The notes beneath the pieces were generated by a model. The model was not told the origin of the DNA, searched no databases, and saw only the letters and a program-made list of their open reading frames with translations. A stretch of DNA of 64,000 nucleotides from Macrosoma leucophasiata. Its lineage: Eukaryota; Arthropoda; Insecta; Lepidoptera; Hedylidae. A program made the position numbers and the translations under genes. The DNA is taken from positions 3,740,001 to 3,804,000 of the forward strand of contig JAWQUS010000011.1 in assembly GCA_036365455.1 (NCBI GenBank), in the 5' to 3' direction. Of this stretch, positions 52,696-63,123 are shown piece after piece (the first letter of the stretch is position 1; every line of letters begins with the position of its first letter).

Positions 52696-52973
52696 AACCC
52701 GATTAACTGGCTGGTCGAATGTTTAATAATATAATAATATACATAAAAGCACGCATATACTCCAAAGAGCATCTTATCTGTGTTTATATGCGTGTCTCGG
52801 ATACGGATGTAGGTAGACAGATGCTATCGCGGCGGGGCAGATTGTTTCCACATCGCTGGACATCAGATCCAAGGTGCTCTTATCTATAGAATAAATATAA
52901 TATTGTACAAACGTGGTTAATGATCCATCCTAATGTGGAACATTTATATGGTCCATATAGGTTAGGCTCCCAC

Positions 52974-53046
52974 TACAAAATCATTTCATTCATCCAGATA
53001 TGCTGCAAACCTAATTTTTATGCATATTTATAATCTAGAGAATAGG
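52974..53046. mobile_element. family M MITE, single arm
   Basis: TCCCACTACAAAATCATTTC, ATTCATCCAGATATGCTGC and TTATAATCTAGAGAATA equal the left arm of 40186-40712. No partner arm nearby. Confidence 0.65.
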
Positions 53047-53185
53047 TGTATTATATACACTAGGTCAGACAATCAGAATTTGGCCCAGTATTTTTTTTTT
53101 TTGGGAAACAACACAGATATCTACAAATAGGTCTTTTGCGTCCTTTATAAGTTCTATACAAGAAGTTTCCGATCATTCATTTTTT

Positions 53186-53478
53186 ACTGGTGGTAGAGCT
53201 TCAGTGGCGGAGCTCGCGGGCGTAGGCACCACCGCATTACCTAATATACTTGCCGCTAAATGGTAGTGTTCAGCACTATCGTGTTCCGGTCAGGTGGTAA
53301 TGTACGGCCCTGTAATTTCCGGCACAGAGGCCTAACACCTTAGGCCTCAGGAGTGGCAACGCATCTGCATTTTGACCTTGGTCTTTGTGTGGGTGTCTAT
53401 AGGCTGCAGTCATCACTTAACATCAATGTGAACTGCATGCTTGTTTGCCACTGCCATAACATAAAAAAAAAAAAAAAA
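53186..53478 (+). mobile_element. Metulj-like SINE, full length
   Basis: ACTGGTGGTAGAGCTTCAGT to CATAACATAAAAAAAAAAAAAA. The long poly-A and near-consensus body suggest a fairly recent copy. Confidence 0.9.
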
Positions 53479-53821
53479 TTCAAAAGCATTGCATAAGCTT
53501 TATTACTACACAAATCGATAAGTTCAGAACCAGAATCAGAAACTCATTTAATTCATTTGGGGTGATAAGCACCGCTCATGACAAGTCAAAAACAAACAAA
53601 ATAAATTAAATAGTTAATAGTATCACTATTGTAACTATGTTGCTAACCCTAAGCACCAGAGGTGTACTACTAACATTATATTTATAAATCAATGTTATCT
53701 ATATCTCATTCTAAAAGAACTGTATGTTTTTATAAGAATAAAGATCTTTAAACCTAATCGACGAGACCGATCGAACATTTCTTCTTTGGTACATAAAAAT
53801 TATACCCAAACAGATTGTAGA
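53479..53821. other. AT-rich stretch, nothing recognised
   Basis: No gene or shared repeat recognised. Confidence 0.35.
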
Positions 53822-54200
53822 GTGTATTAGAAGGTTCTAAACACAGACAATTAATTGGTCTATCTCGACAGATATTATTACTTATTAAGTAAATAAAAAT
53901 TAACTGCCTCAGTATAATAGTGGTAGCAGACTGCTACTACTACACTGGGGTCCTGGGTTTGATTCCCGGGTCGGGTAATTAACTGTATTAGAAGGTTCTT
54001 AACACAGACAATTGATTGGTCTGTCTAGACAGATTTTTTTTTAATAAGTTGCTAAAAATTAACTGCCTCAGTAGAATAGTGGTAGCAGTCTACTACTACT
54101 ACGCTGGGGTCCTGAGTTCGATTCCCGGGTCGGGGATATCAGAGATAACGGTGTAAAATCCTTTATTTATGGTTCTATTGGGATTTTACCATTAAAATAT
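53822..54200 (+). mobile_element. tRNA-SINE with duplicated head and flank
   Basis: A 159-bp unit occurs twice (head start at 53903 and 54062). It consists of TGTATTAGAAGGTTCTAAAC, ACAGACAATT, GGTCT and TCGACAGAT followed by the head ACTGCCTCAGTATAATAGTGG...GATTCCCGGGTCGGG. Only the second head continues into the SINE body (GATATCAGAGATAACGGTG, TTATGGTTCTATTGGGATTTT), which is itself truncated. Both heads keep A-box and B-box elements. Confidence 0.7.
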
Positions 54201-54245
54201 GAAATTAAGAATATCATCTTAATGTTATATGTTTCTATTATTTAC

Positions 54246-54440
54246 TAGATGTGCCCGCAGCTTTGTATGCGTGGAATAGTGGCTTTGGGACTTTAGGCAG
54301 CGCTTTTGGATATGCATTTTGGTTAATTTTAGATCATAAACACTATTGGGTAGCTTAAAAAATCTATTTTGCAGTAATGCTTCTCTGTACACGATATCAG
54401 ACGTATAACCATCGGGGATAAAAGCACACAGGCTGCTAGG
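54246..54440 (-). mobile_element. Helitron-like 3' end, diverged
   Basis: ACTAGATGTGCCCGCAGCTTTG and ATGCGTGGAATAGTGG, then later ATACGTCTG-type sequence with TAACCATCGGGGATAAAAG. Only the CTAGT-proximal end is clear. Confidence 0.4.
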
Positions 54441-54663
54441 ATTGCGAAAAATGGCTAATTATGTGTTTAAACGCGCATCCATCTTAAGCTGAACCGTATT
54501 TTCGAAAAGGCCATTTTAAACTTCTATGCATAATATTTTTTTATAGAAAATTGTTATAAAATTTTGTAAACTTTCAGTCAATTTTTAACACATTTACTTT
54601 TAACAGCACTTCGTAAGAGCCGGCAGAAGAGAAAAATTGAATATTATCGTTGTGCATTTTTAC

Positions 54664-54995
54664 CCGAGAATGCCACCAACAGTACCACCACCATCATCAC
54701 CACCACCACCACCAATGCCATCACTACCACCACCACCAATACCACCACTGATACAAACGCCACCAAAATTACCACCACCACCACAAGCAATGCCACAGAC
54801 GCCTCCAAAACTACCAACAACACCACCAACATCACCAACGCCACCAATGCCTCCACCGCCAGTAAAACCACCGCCAGCACCAGTAACGCCCCCAACACCA
54901 CCACCAGAATCACCATCAACACCTATGCCACCAACGACACCAACGCTACCACCACCACCACCACCACTACAAACACCACCAGTGCCACCAACGGA
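54664..54995. repeat. imperfect (CCA)n tract with open frames on both strands
   Basis: About 330 bp built of CCA, CCACCG and CCAACA triplets. The forward frame is a proline-rich 155-residue run (PPPPPMPSLPPPPIPPL). The reverse frame is a hydrophobic valine/leucine run. Both arise from triplet composition. No start context, domain or splice signal supports a gene. Confidence 0.8.
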
Positions 54996-55040
54996 ACCAA
55001 CCGGACGCTGCTATGCGGTATGCTTAATGTTACTAACAGA

Positions 55041-55885
55041 GGGAAAACCGGCCAGGTGCGAGTCGAATTCGTGCACGAAGGGTTCCGTACAAAAAATGCC
55101 ATAAAATTTCGTTTGTTGGAAGGTAATATACAACATAAAGAATTCTGTGAAAATTTTAAGTGTCTACTTGCTACCGTTATTGATATCGAGAAAAAAATAT
55201 ACGAAAAAAAAACACGTTTATTGTATGCCCCCTTGGACCCCTTAATATTTTCATTTTCTTATTTTTAGTATTCAATTTTGTCGCTATAGCGGTAACAGAA
55301 GTACATAATTTGTGAAAATTTTAGCTTTCTAGCTATCACTGTTTATGAGATTCAGCCTGGGGACAGACAGATGGATGGACGGACAGACAGGAAGATAGCG
55401 GAGGATGAGTAATAGGGAAGTCCATTTTTACCTTTTAGAACCTTAAAAAAGATAGATTCAGAATAGTTTAAAAATATTCGATATGATTCTTTAAATTGTC
55501 GTAACTTTTTTATTTCTGAACCGATTGACATGAAACAAACAGTAAATGTTAAGTGAAACTTACCACAATATATTATAACTAAAAATCGGAAAAGCCATTT
55601 CTGAAATTAGAGTGGACAAACACACAGACAAACATACACTTTTCCGGGATAAAAAGTACCCAGTGTTGTGCGCCAAAGGTTAAAATATAAATATGCCAAG
55701 TTTTATCGCCATCGGGCCGGTAGATTTTGTGTGATGCTTGAACAAACAGACAGACAGACAAAAAAAAATCTAATCACATATTTGTGTTCGGTATCGATCT
55801 AGTAACATCCCCTGGTATTTATTTTTTCAATATTTTCAATGTACAGAATTTACACGTCTACAGTTTTATTATAAGTATAGATTAT
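55041..55885 (-). mobile_element. composite I+J element, inverted copy
   Basis: The J end ACCGGCCAGGTGCGAGTCG and CGTGCACGAAGGGTTCCGTA (55050) begins it. From 55270 it mirrors 50679-51320 (for example TAGCGGTAACAGAAGTACAT, CTTTCTAGCTATCACTG, CTTTTCCGGGATAAAAAGTA, GTTCGGTATCGATCTAGTAA), ending TTATTATAAGTATAGAT. Here the J right end is kept; in the 51 kb copy it is not seen. Confidence 0.7.
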
Positions 55886-55889
55886 TATA

Positions 55890-56754
55890 ATGTGCCATAA
55901 AAAAATGGGAAATTCAAACACAATCATCAGAAACCTAGTTACCTTTGCCGTAGATCTACTTAATATACGATAATAATTAATTTTCCCGGCAATAATTTTC
56001 TATAAGCTTCGACGAATATTTTTATCACTGTAATGTTCAGATAATTTTAACTTCCTAGTGATTTGATGTACCCAAACGCCAAACATTTAAATAATCACCA
56101 CTGTAAATACAAGCCACTTCGATACCACTAAATCACTATAGAACAACAATTAACAACTACAAATCCACATCTAAAAACAATTTGACATAACTATCGCGCA
56201 CTACGCAATAAAATATTCTAAAAAAGTAACAAGACAAATATTTGAATTTAAAATACGCGATATATTTCAAAATTTGAATATTCCCGCGAATTTGGGATAC
56301 GCGCGCCACGTTCGTACTGTTTGGGATTCAAGCGGGCACTAAAAGATTTTCCTCTGAATGTAGGGCGGGCGGGCCAATCGTGTACGGATACGGACATCTG
56401 GCAGTAGATGAATTAGGAAAAACACCTCAAGCCTTAGATTTTCATTCAAAAACCGGATCAATGGATCCGAGCGGAGTGCGAAGTATGTAGAGCACTCTGT
56501 TCGCTTTTGAAAAATTTCCATTGCATTGTTGATTCTAGGCTGAATGCGTTCCGTTACTTAAGTAACATTACACGGAACTTATTATTTCATTTCCTCTTCA
56601 GCTTCGCATTTAAAATGTTTTGTTATTAAGCGGGAATAAAAAGTTTTTTATATTTGTACTACAAGCATTTTACACATTTTAGTTTTCGAAATGAAATTCC
56701 TTCTTTATATGAAGGGGAAAGTTGTAAAATATCTTGATCCCTAAAGGCCAATAC
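55890..56754. other. AT-rich interval with a GC-richer middle
   Basis: 56290-56500 is richer in GC (GATACGCGCGCCACGTTCG, GGGCGGGCGGGCCAATCG). I see no open frame with coding character and no shared repeat. It could be a regulatory or promoter-like CpG patch. Confidence 0.35.
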
Positions 56755-56965
56755 AGATAAAATTATGGCATTCAAGCATACATGCAAATACCCAAGTTTC
56801 GCCAGTTAAGTTGTGTCCAATGTAAGCGGTGGAGCGTCTATTGACATCTGCGGCTACATCACCAAACTCGCATAAGCAACTCTTGACACGGGAATCTAAA
56901 CCAGCAATCCGAAGCGTATCTAGCTGATTCTTACTCCAGTGTATCAGTAGTGGGTTTCTAACCCT
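56755..56965 (-). mobile_element. tRNA-derived SINE, old and diverged
   Basis: TTCAAGCATACATGCAAATAC, TTTCGCCAGTTAAGTTGTG, AGCGTCTATTGACATCTGCGG and CATCACCAAACT follow the minus-strand body. The head end (GGGTTTCTAACCCTAGACTAC) has lost the B-box. Confidence 0.55.
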
Positions 56966-56984
56966 AGACTACAGAGGTTATAAA

Positions 56985-57195
56985 TACATAAATACGCTTA
57001 CACTCACAGCCCCACAGTAGGTATAAACCTGTGTCGTGGACGCCGTTGTACACATACAACACATACACAAACACCCAGACCCGAAACAAATATTTGTAGG
57101 CCATACAAATATTTGTCCTGGTGCGGGGATCGAACCAGCGACCCTTCGAATCAAACGGTGTGACCGTTTGATACCGCTGGACTAACCGGGTCGTC
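56985..57195 (-). mobile_element. tRNA-derived SINE family F, copy 1
   Basis: Minus strand: CCGGTTAGTCCAGCGGTATC (A-box), a long arm, GGTCGCTGGTTCGATCCCCG (B-box), then CCAGGACAAATATTTGTATGG, GGGTCTGGGTGTTTGTGTATG, GTTGTATGTGTACAACGGCG and ACACAGGTTTATACC. A second, partial head (GACCCGGTTAGTCCAGCGG) lies directly upstream (57196-57220). Copy 2 is at 62510-62665. Confidence 0.65.
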
Positions 57196-57446
57196 ACACC
57201 GCTGGACTAACCGGGTGATAGCGTTATGTAGGTATATTATATTGCTTTAAGAGCAATTGATTACAATTGTGATTAAAAAATCAAACGGAACTTTATGGCT
57301 CAGCAGTTTTCTAGGATAGGCGATCCTAGCGAGTAACAGTAAAATGTTTCATAATTCATCCAGTTGAACAATTTAATCACTAGCTACTACAAATTTAATA
57401 ATATTTACTTAACTACAATAAAACAGATAGCGCAACATAATCCCTA

Positions 57447-57628
57447 CTTCCCTACTAATATTATAAATGCGAACGTGACTCTGTCTGTCTGTTACCTTTT
57501 CCCGTCCAAACGGCTCAACCGATTTAAATGAAATTTGGTACAGAGATAGAGCTGACTTTGAGAAAAAACATAGGCTTCTTAGTAATTTACAAAACGACAT
57601 CCGGGCGAAGCCGCGGGCAACAGCTACT
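57447..57628 (+). mobile_element. Helitron-like short element
   Basis: CCCTACTAATATTATAAATG to CCGGGCGAAGCCGCGGGCAAC-AGCTA. The inverse relative of 41608-41797, well conserved. Confidence 0.65.
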
Positions 57629-57812
57629 AAAATATAAAACAATTCCCATTCAGAGGGAAATTTTAATATCCCTGCGCCGTCTTATCCCGGATTAACCTGG
57701 ACAGAGTGTCCAGGTCACATCACTGCTCAAATGTATACCCAAATGTTATGATGAGAAAACGTAATTTTTGATACGCGACAACGTAACGCTTTCTTAAAAA
57801 TATGACTTATAT

Positions 57813-58198
57813 CAGGGGTGGCCCACTTGTTTAAGTCCAAGATCGACTTTTCAATGACGACATTCAGTGCGATCTACCAGTTTCATACTTCTTGAAATCT
57901 TAAATGAAACAGCATAGTTTGTACACAACAAAATAATAACGTATTTTCATTTAATTATGAGGAAAAAAACTGAAAATTCTTAGTGTGAACATTGCGTATG
58001 AACATCTGCCATTGGATTAGCGAAATCAGGTTTGTAGTTTGAAATTGCTATCCTCAAGGATTCCAAAATATGAGCGTCTGTCTAGCTAGAGAACGATGTA
58101 TATTTTTTGTTGGTTTTAAGTAGGAAAATGCTGCCACGATCGACTGGACTAATGGTCGCGATCGACCGGTATCGCAATCGACCGGTTGACTACCCAGG
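57813..58198. mobile_element. hAT-type MITE with 8-bp target duplication
   Basis: Left end CAGGGGTGGCCCAC; right end GTTGACTACCCAGG (imperfect inverse). ACTTATAT occurs at 57805-57812 and 58199-58206. The interior holds GATCGACTTTTC, GCGATCTACC and CGATCGACCGGTATCGCAATC, known from widespread insect hAT MITEs. No transposase. Confidence 0.85.
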
Positions 58199-58202
58199 AC
58201 TT

Positions 58203-58853
58203 ATATCCTACTAATAGTAGATATTATTAAATGCGAAAGTTTGTGAGTATGGATGTTTGTTAACCTTTCACGAAAAAACTGCTTTACGAATTTGGATGAA
58301 ACTTTACAGTAATATAGGTTATTATAGCTACACGCCTGTGGAATGCTCTTCCGGAGGACTCACCACAAAATTTGCGTTTAAAAAAGAGTGTTAAGGCTCA
58401 TTTTCAGTCATAAAGTTTTCAAATCGTCATAATATTTTGTATTTATATCATATTTGCACGTATGTATAATTGTATATATATTGTTGTGTATATATTTATT
58501 AATTTATGTATAGATATGTATTTAAATAATATGTATATATACTTAAATATATTTTATTCTATTAACATAATTATATGGATAATTTTTAGTGTATTAAGTT
58601 GCTTTTTTTTGTGTTATTTTTTTTTTGTTGTTTAATCTACCACCGCCTACGATTTTTCTCTTCACTACCAATGGTTGACTGGTAGAGAGCGCTCTTAGTG
58701 TTAAGTCCGCCATTTGTTGCAATTTTTTTTTGTGGCAATAAAGATTAAATAAATAAATAAATAAATAAATTATACATTGGAATAATATTTTGGCTACAAT
58801 TTGTAATGATGAAAAGTACACGCGGATGAAGTCGCGAACAAAACCTAGTAAAA
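58203..58853 (+). mobile_element. Helitron-like element split by a LINE 3' end
   Basis: CTACTAATAGTAGATATTATT and AATGCGAAAGTTTGTGAGTA start it. TTTGGATGAAACTTTACAGT is followed by the LINE. It resumes with ACATTGGAATAATATTTTGG-CTACAATTTG and ends ACGCGGATGAAGTCGCGAAC...CCTAGT. The left edge overlaps the duplication of the hAT MITE. Confidence 0.65.
58328..58771 (+). mobile_element. non-LTR LINE, last codons and 3' UTR
   Basis: Codons 58330-58413 read TRLWNALPEDSPQNLRLKKS-VKAHFQS and stop, the usual 'LWN.LP' C-terminus of Jockey/CR1-type ORF2. The 3' UTR ends with GCTCTTAGTGTTAAGTCCGCC, TTTTGTGGCAATAAAGATT and (AAAT)n. ATTATA flanks it at about 58322-58327 and 58770-58775, a likely short target duplication. 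Confidence 0.8.
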
Positions 58854-59429
58854 AGTATTGCTGTTTCCGTGTCAATGAATACTTACACCCTTTGACCCAA
58901 CTTCCTAGCAAGAGCCTCCAGGGTGTTGGTTAAAGCTGTTACCCCGTTAATCGTAACAACTGTCGGTAAGTACAATGATAGCCGAATCCATATCCCACAT
59001 GGCGATAACGTCGTGGTCTTGAAGATATTTTATTTTAAGCTAACCACGTTTTTATAACAATATAAATGCTAAATATAAAAAGAATTGCCTTTCACACATA
59101 TTTTCTACCTCTCCCTACACAAGTGTCATCATTCTGATCGCTAGATGTTATCAAAAAACCTAAGAAATTTCTATAAACGTTTACGCTTTTAACTATATAT
59201 TTACTTTTAACGATAATTGCGATGATGATTGTTCAAAGTCATAGAAAAAAAGAAAACCTGAGAGAGGAGTCGGTTGCCAATAATCTACTTCCACCAATTC
59301 AGGGCAGAGCGCTTGTACGGATTGGGTTTAAGCAACATACGAGCGCTCTTCACACATTCGCTTTCATTCTGTGAGCTTATTCATTTCGAATTACTAAATT
59401 AGACACGAAACTGAATAAAGTCTGTAGAA
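58854..59429. other. no gene recognised
   Basis: AT-rich; no shared repeat and no credible open frame. Confidence 0.35.
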
Positions 59430-59472
59430 AACCGGCCGAGTGCATGTCTAGCCACGCGCAATGCTAGGTTCT
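59430..59472. mobile_element. family J repeat, end fragment
   Basis: AAAACCGGCCGAGTGCATGTC and CCACGCGCAATGCTAGG are the inverted right end of the J repeat (13022-13557). Confidence 0.55.
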
Positions 59473-59549
59473 AATCCAAGTATACTCGCAAAGTTATAAA
59501 GCCTACTTGATGGTAGTTTCCAATTAAATTCATTATTAAAATGTCCTAT

Positions 59550-59710
59550 TATGTATCTGCGCGCCGAGTCCCTCACGGGGTAAACAGAGAGTGTGGAGCA
59601 CCAGATATTCTGGTCCTGACACACCTCACGGGCTTCTTCTACATTCATCATTCTCTTCTTGAATGCACGTCGATTCCGAAGACTCTTGACCCCTCAGACC
59701 GAACTCGATT
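59550..59710 (-). mobile_element. RTE-clade LINE, 3' end, diverged
   Basis: CTCACGGGGTAAACAGAGAGT, GGAGCACCAGATATTCTGGTC and TTGAATGCACGTCGATTCCG follow the other RTE ends. The minus-strand frame gives REVCQDQNIWCSTLSVYPVR. Confidence 0.7.
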
Positions 59711-59719
59711 AGTGAATAT

Positions 59720-60071
59720 TGCAGCCTATAGCCGAGTACACAGTACTATTGTTTAAACCTTGTTTTTTTTTTAATATGAATCGGTTCAATTGCTTAGACC
59801 AACGTGTCCCATTGGCCAAGTCGCAACCCGGTACCGGGCTATCAAAATAAAATACCAAGTCTCAAAATTTCCGTCTTGTTTTAAAAACATTACTAACTAT
59901 CTACCGAATCTTATTTTGCCTTTTGTTTTTGAAGTGAAGCTGGGTTCAAAACTAGTTTACCTTAAAAATAAATATAGAAACCGACTTCGAGTAGAACCAG
60001 ACCTTAGGACAAATTTTCGTTATTTTCCGCAAAGTCAGATTATTTAGTAAAAATTAAGCAGCAGCAGCAGC
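59720..60071. other. no gene recognised
   Basis: AT-rich with a (CAG)n microsatellite at 60058-60075. The 85-residue open frame at 59790-60047 has no recognisable domain. Confidence 0.35.
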
Positions 60072-60184
60072 AGCTCCATATTCCGTATATCTGTGCCGGA
60101 TATTACAGGGTCGTACATTACTGAGCGGCAAGTATATAAGTTAAAGCGGTGGTGCCTACGCCAGCAAGCTCCGTCACCAGCAGT
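60072..60184 (-). mobile_element. Metulj-like SINE with internal deletion
   Basis: CATATTCCGTATATCTGTGCC, GGATATTACAGGGTCGTACA, TACTGAGCGGCAAGTATATA and GTGGTGCCTACGCCAGCAAG. About 55 bp (the ACCACCTGACCGG to CATTTAG part) is missing. Confidence 0.65.
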
Positions 60185-60194
60185 GTTGCTAAAC

Positions 60195-60570
60195 TATCGA
60201 TAGTCGCGCTATCGATAGTTGACCTCGAAAAATAGTCGATAGCGCGATAGTACTATCGAAAATATCGCCATGCTGCAATACTATCGATACTATCGATAGT
60301 ATCGATAGTTAAAAATAAGCAATACTATTGCCAAAGATCAATAGTATCGATAGTATTGTTATAAACAATAGTCAATAAGGTCATAGTATCGATAGTATCT
60401 ATAGTTTCGATAGTATCGATACTATCGAAGCTAGTATAGTTACTAGCTAGTATCGATACTATCGAAACTATCGATACTATCGATAGTATCGATTGCAGCA
60501 TGGCGATATTTTCAATAGTACTATCGCGCTATCGACTATTTTTTCGAGGTCACGATAGTTCACAATACTA
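60195..60570. repeat. TATCGATA palindrome island in a large inverted repeat
   Basis: TATCGATA occurs 11 times between 60195 and 60485 (60195, 60210, 60282, 60291, 60300, 60345, 60387, 60414, 60451, 60469, 60478). The island folds on itself. 60205-60310 (GACCTCGAAAAATAGTCGAT, AGCGCGATAGTACTATCGAA, ATATCGCCATGCTGCAAT) is inverted at about 60467-60568 with few differences. TATCGATA equals the core of the Drosophila DRE element bound by DREF, but the repeat is more simply a foldback element. Confidence 0.85.
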
Positions 60571-60642
60571 TAGATAGATGGAAGGTGTAAAAAATCAACC
60601 AGAAAAGTTACTTATTTTGCGTACGATGCCTAAACTGTAGAA

Positions 60643-60750
60643 GATATCGAGAAAGGCTTTAGGCTATATCTTAAATCTTCACGCTAAGACAAATAGGAGA
60701 GGGTAGACAGGTAACATTGCACCCGCGCGAAGCCGGGGCGGGCCGCTAGT
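60643..60750 (+). mobile_element. Helitron-like 3' end
   Basis: GATATCGAGAAAGGCTTTAG, CACGCTAAGACAAATAGGAG and GCGCGAAGCCGGGGCGGGCC-GCTAGT. The 5' half is missing. Confidence 0.7.
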
Positions 60751-61099
60751 AAATAATAAACTTACACGTACCTTTTATCACGCAGATAAAGTCGAGTCGG
60801 GGGAAAATGCCTTGTATTATAATAAATATTGTTACCCGAATTTCTCTCTGACAAGGCAAAGGCTTCGTAGTACCTACACCTTATAAGATAGGGAGAGTGT
60901 ATTATAGTAGTCATTCTTCGTAGAGATTAATGGTTTGGGTGATTGGATAGAATTAAACTTGTTCTAGGTTTTGTTTTATGAAAACAAGACGATATAAATT
61001 AATAAAACAATTATAATATTTGGAGGACATAATTGTTTTACCGTCATGGAAATATAATCTTTGTTAAAGAAGAGAAAACAAGTATAGCTAAGACGTAGA
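60751..61099. other. AT-rich stretch, nothing recognised
   Basis: No gene or shared repeat. Confidence 0.35.
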
Positions 61100-61358
61100 T
61101 GGAGCTCGCGGGCGTTGGAATTACCTACTTATACCTGCCGCTAAATGGTAGTGTTCAGCACTATCGTGTTCCGATCAGGTGGTCATGTACGGCCTTGTAA
61201 TTTCCGGCACAGAGGCATAACATCTTAGGCCTCAGGAGTGGTAACGCATCTGCATTTCGACCTTGGTCTTAGTGCGGGTGTCTATAGGCTGCAGTCATCA
61301 CTTAACATCAATGTGAACTGCATGCCTGTTTGCCACTTTCACTATATTAAAAAAAAAC
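61100..61358 (+). mobile_element. Metulj-like SINE lacking the first bases
   Basis: TGGAGCTCGCGGGCGTTGG, GCCGCTAAATGGTAGTGTTC, to TTCACTATATTAAAAAAAAAC. A few bases around AGGCACCACCGC are deleted. Confidence 0.8.
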
Positions 61359-62356
61359 GTAATGACATCCAGTCTCTTCATTCTGGATGGTAAAATAGGA
61401 GTGCCTCCCACTGGGAAGACCCTTTACAATGTTCAATTGCTCAACAAATTTGCTTATAGACCTGGAACTGATTGCTGAGGTAGAAGCAGAAAAAAAATAC
61501 ATACAAACAATACATTTTGCATTTTGCATTCTTTTTCAAATAATATTAACAATTCAAAGCACAATTCGAAGGTTCTCTTCTATGTTAAACATTAAATTAT
61601 GAAAACAAAAACATAAAACACGGTTAATATATACAAATATGAGTTTCATATCTGTTTTCAAACCCTGAATTCGGATTTTGCCAAAGGTTTTAGTTTAAAC
61701 TAACGAGGCCGGATATCGAAATTAATTAAAATACAGAAAAAAAAACAATATATTTTTTCTGTTCGCATAATAGCAAAACACACTCGACGCGTTTTGTATT
61801 TTTATTGCCAACGATGATATCGAACATAAAATTGTGAATATCCAATGAAACCAAAATGCGGAAGCGATATGAACGGAACAGGGATAATATTCCCCTGTTA
61901 AAGGTGACGATACACCGCGAGCAGATTACAAATCGCTTGAAAATTGATATCAAATATAGGTAAGTCTAATTTAAACACTTCTCAAGCTTTTTTATAAAAT
62001 GTTTTTTAATTCTAAGCCTACTTTATCGTCTTTTTACATCATGATCACTACATATAATACGGAACATATTTCGTTTTCTTTAGACTGTGTTATTATATTA
62101 TGTTTAAGGGAACTGAATGGTAATAAAAGATTTGTTTGACTGATACTAGATATAACGGTGTAAGATTCTTTATCTCTGGTTCTATCTAATAACTTGCAAT
62201 ATCTTTATAAAGATCGTCAATTTTACAAAACATTAAAATTACATTAAAAGTCGTTAAGTAGTTTTGTTTTTGATTTGTGGAAATTCGTATGCAATATACG
62301 CAAGGTAAAATAGCACAATACACTGTGTCCATTTACATGGCCACTTAATAATTTTA
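61359..62356. other. AT-rich interval, little recognised
   Basis: Only a short trace of tRNA-SINE body (TAACGGTGTAAGATTCTTTA, TCTCTGGTTCTATCT) at about 62153-62190. No gene. Confidence 0.4.
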
Positions 62357-62499
62357 TTACCACAGAGACATAACAACTAAGGTCTCAGGGGTGGCAACAC
62401 ATCTGCATTTTGACCTCTGATCTTTGAATGTCTATAGGCCGCATCACTTAACATCAATGTGAACTGCTTGCTTGTTTGCCACCTTTTTAACATAAAAAA
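62357..62499 (+). mobile_element. Metulj-like SINE, older subfamily, 3' half
   Basis: TTACCACAGAGACATAACAAC, TAAGGTCTCAGGGGTGGCAA to TTTTAACATAAAAAACC. Groups with 4098, 42538 and 46302. Confidence 0.75.
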
Positions 62500-62509
62500 C
62501 CTATATAAT

Positions 62510-62665
62510 AAACAAATACGCTTACACTCACAGGTACATTAGGTACAAACCTGTGTCGTGGGTGCCGTTGTACACATACAACACATACACAAACACCCAG
62601 ACCCGAAACAAATATCTATAGGCCATACTATTATTTGTCCCGGTGCGGGGTTCGAACCCGTCGTC
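62510..62665 (-). mobile_element. tRNA-derived SINE family F, copy 2
   Basis: AATACGCTTACACTCACAGG, GTCGTGGGTGCCGTTGTACA, CACAAACACCCAGACCCGAAA and TGTCCCGGTGCGGGGTTCGAA match 56985-57130. It stops just past the B-box, so the A-box side is lost. Confidence 0.7.
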
Positions 62666-62669
62666 ATAA

Positions 62670-63123
62670 TAATAGCAATGAATTTGTATTATAACATAAT
62701 TTAAATAAAGCTTCGGTATTTTCAATGCTTTGATTTTGATGCCATTTTACTGTGATAAAATCAAATCTCATCGATTCAACATGAAATCGTTGTCTATCGT
62801 ACGGCGTTGTACACGCTTTCTGTGTGTTCGCGCTTACAGCAATATTGCGTTAAAACTCAACAGGGATGCTGAATAAACAAAAAGTCAATTGTTTTGTTTG
62901 ACTGTAGATAAAAACGAAATGATATTCGATACCAGTTATCCCATAATAAAGTGGGGAACGTTAAATACTACGTTGTACTATATATATACTATACTTGTTT
63001 GAATTTTTCCATGACTTCCGCCTCGAAATTTAATTATCTATATCTGTTTCTTGACGCAAACTACCCTTTTTTTAAGTTATCCGTTTGTGGTAGATCATAT
63101 TTCAAGAATCATTCCATTTCCAC
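62670..63123. other. AT-rich stretch, nothing recognised
   Basis: No gene or shared repeat recognised. Confidence 0.35.
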
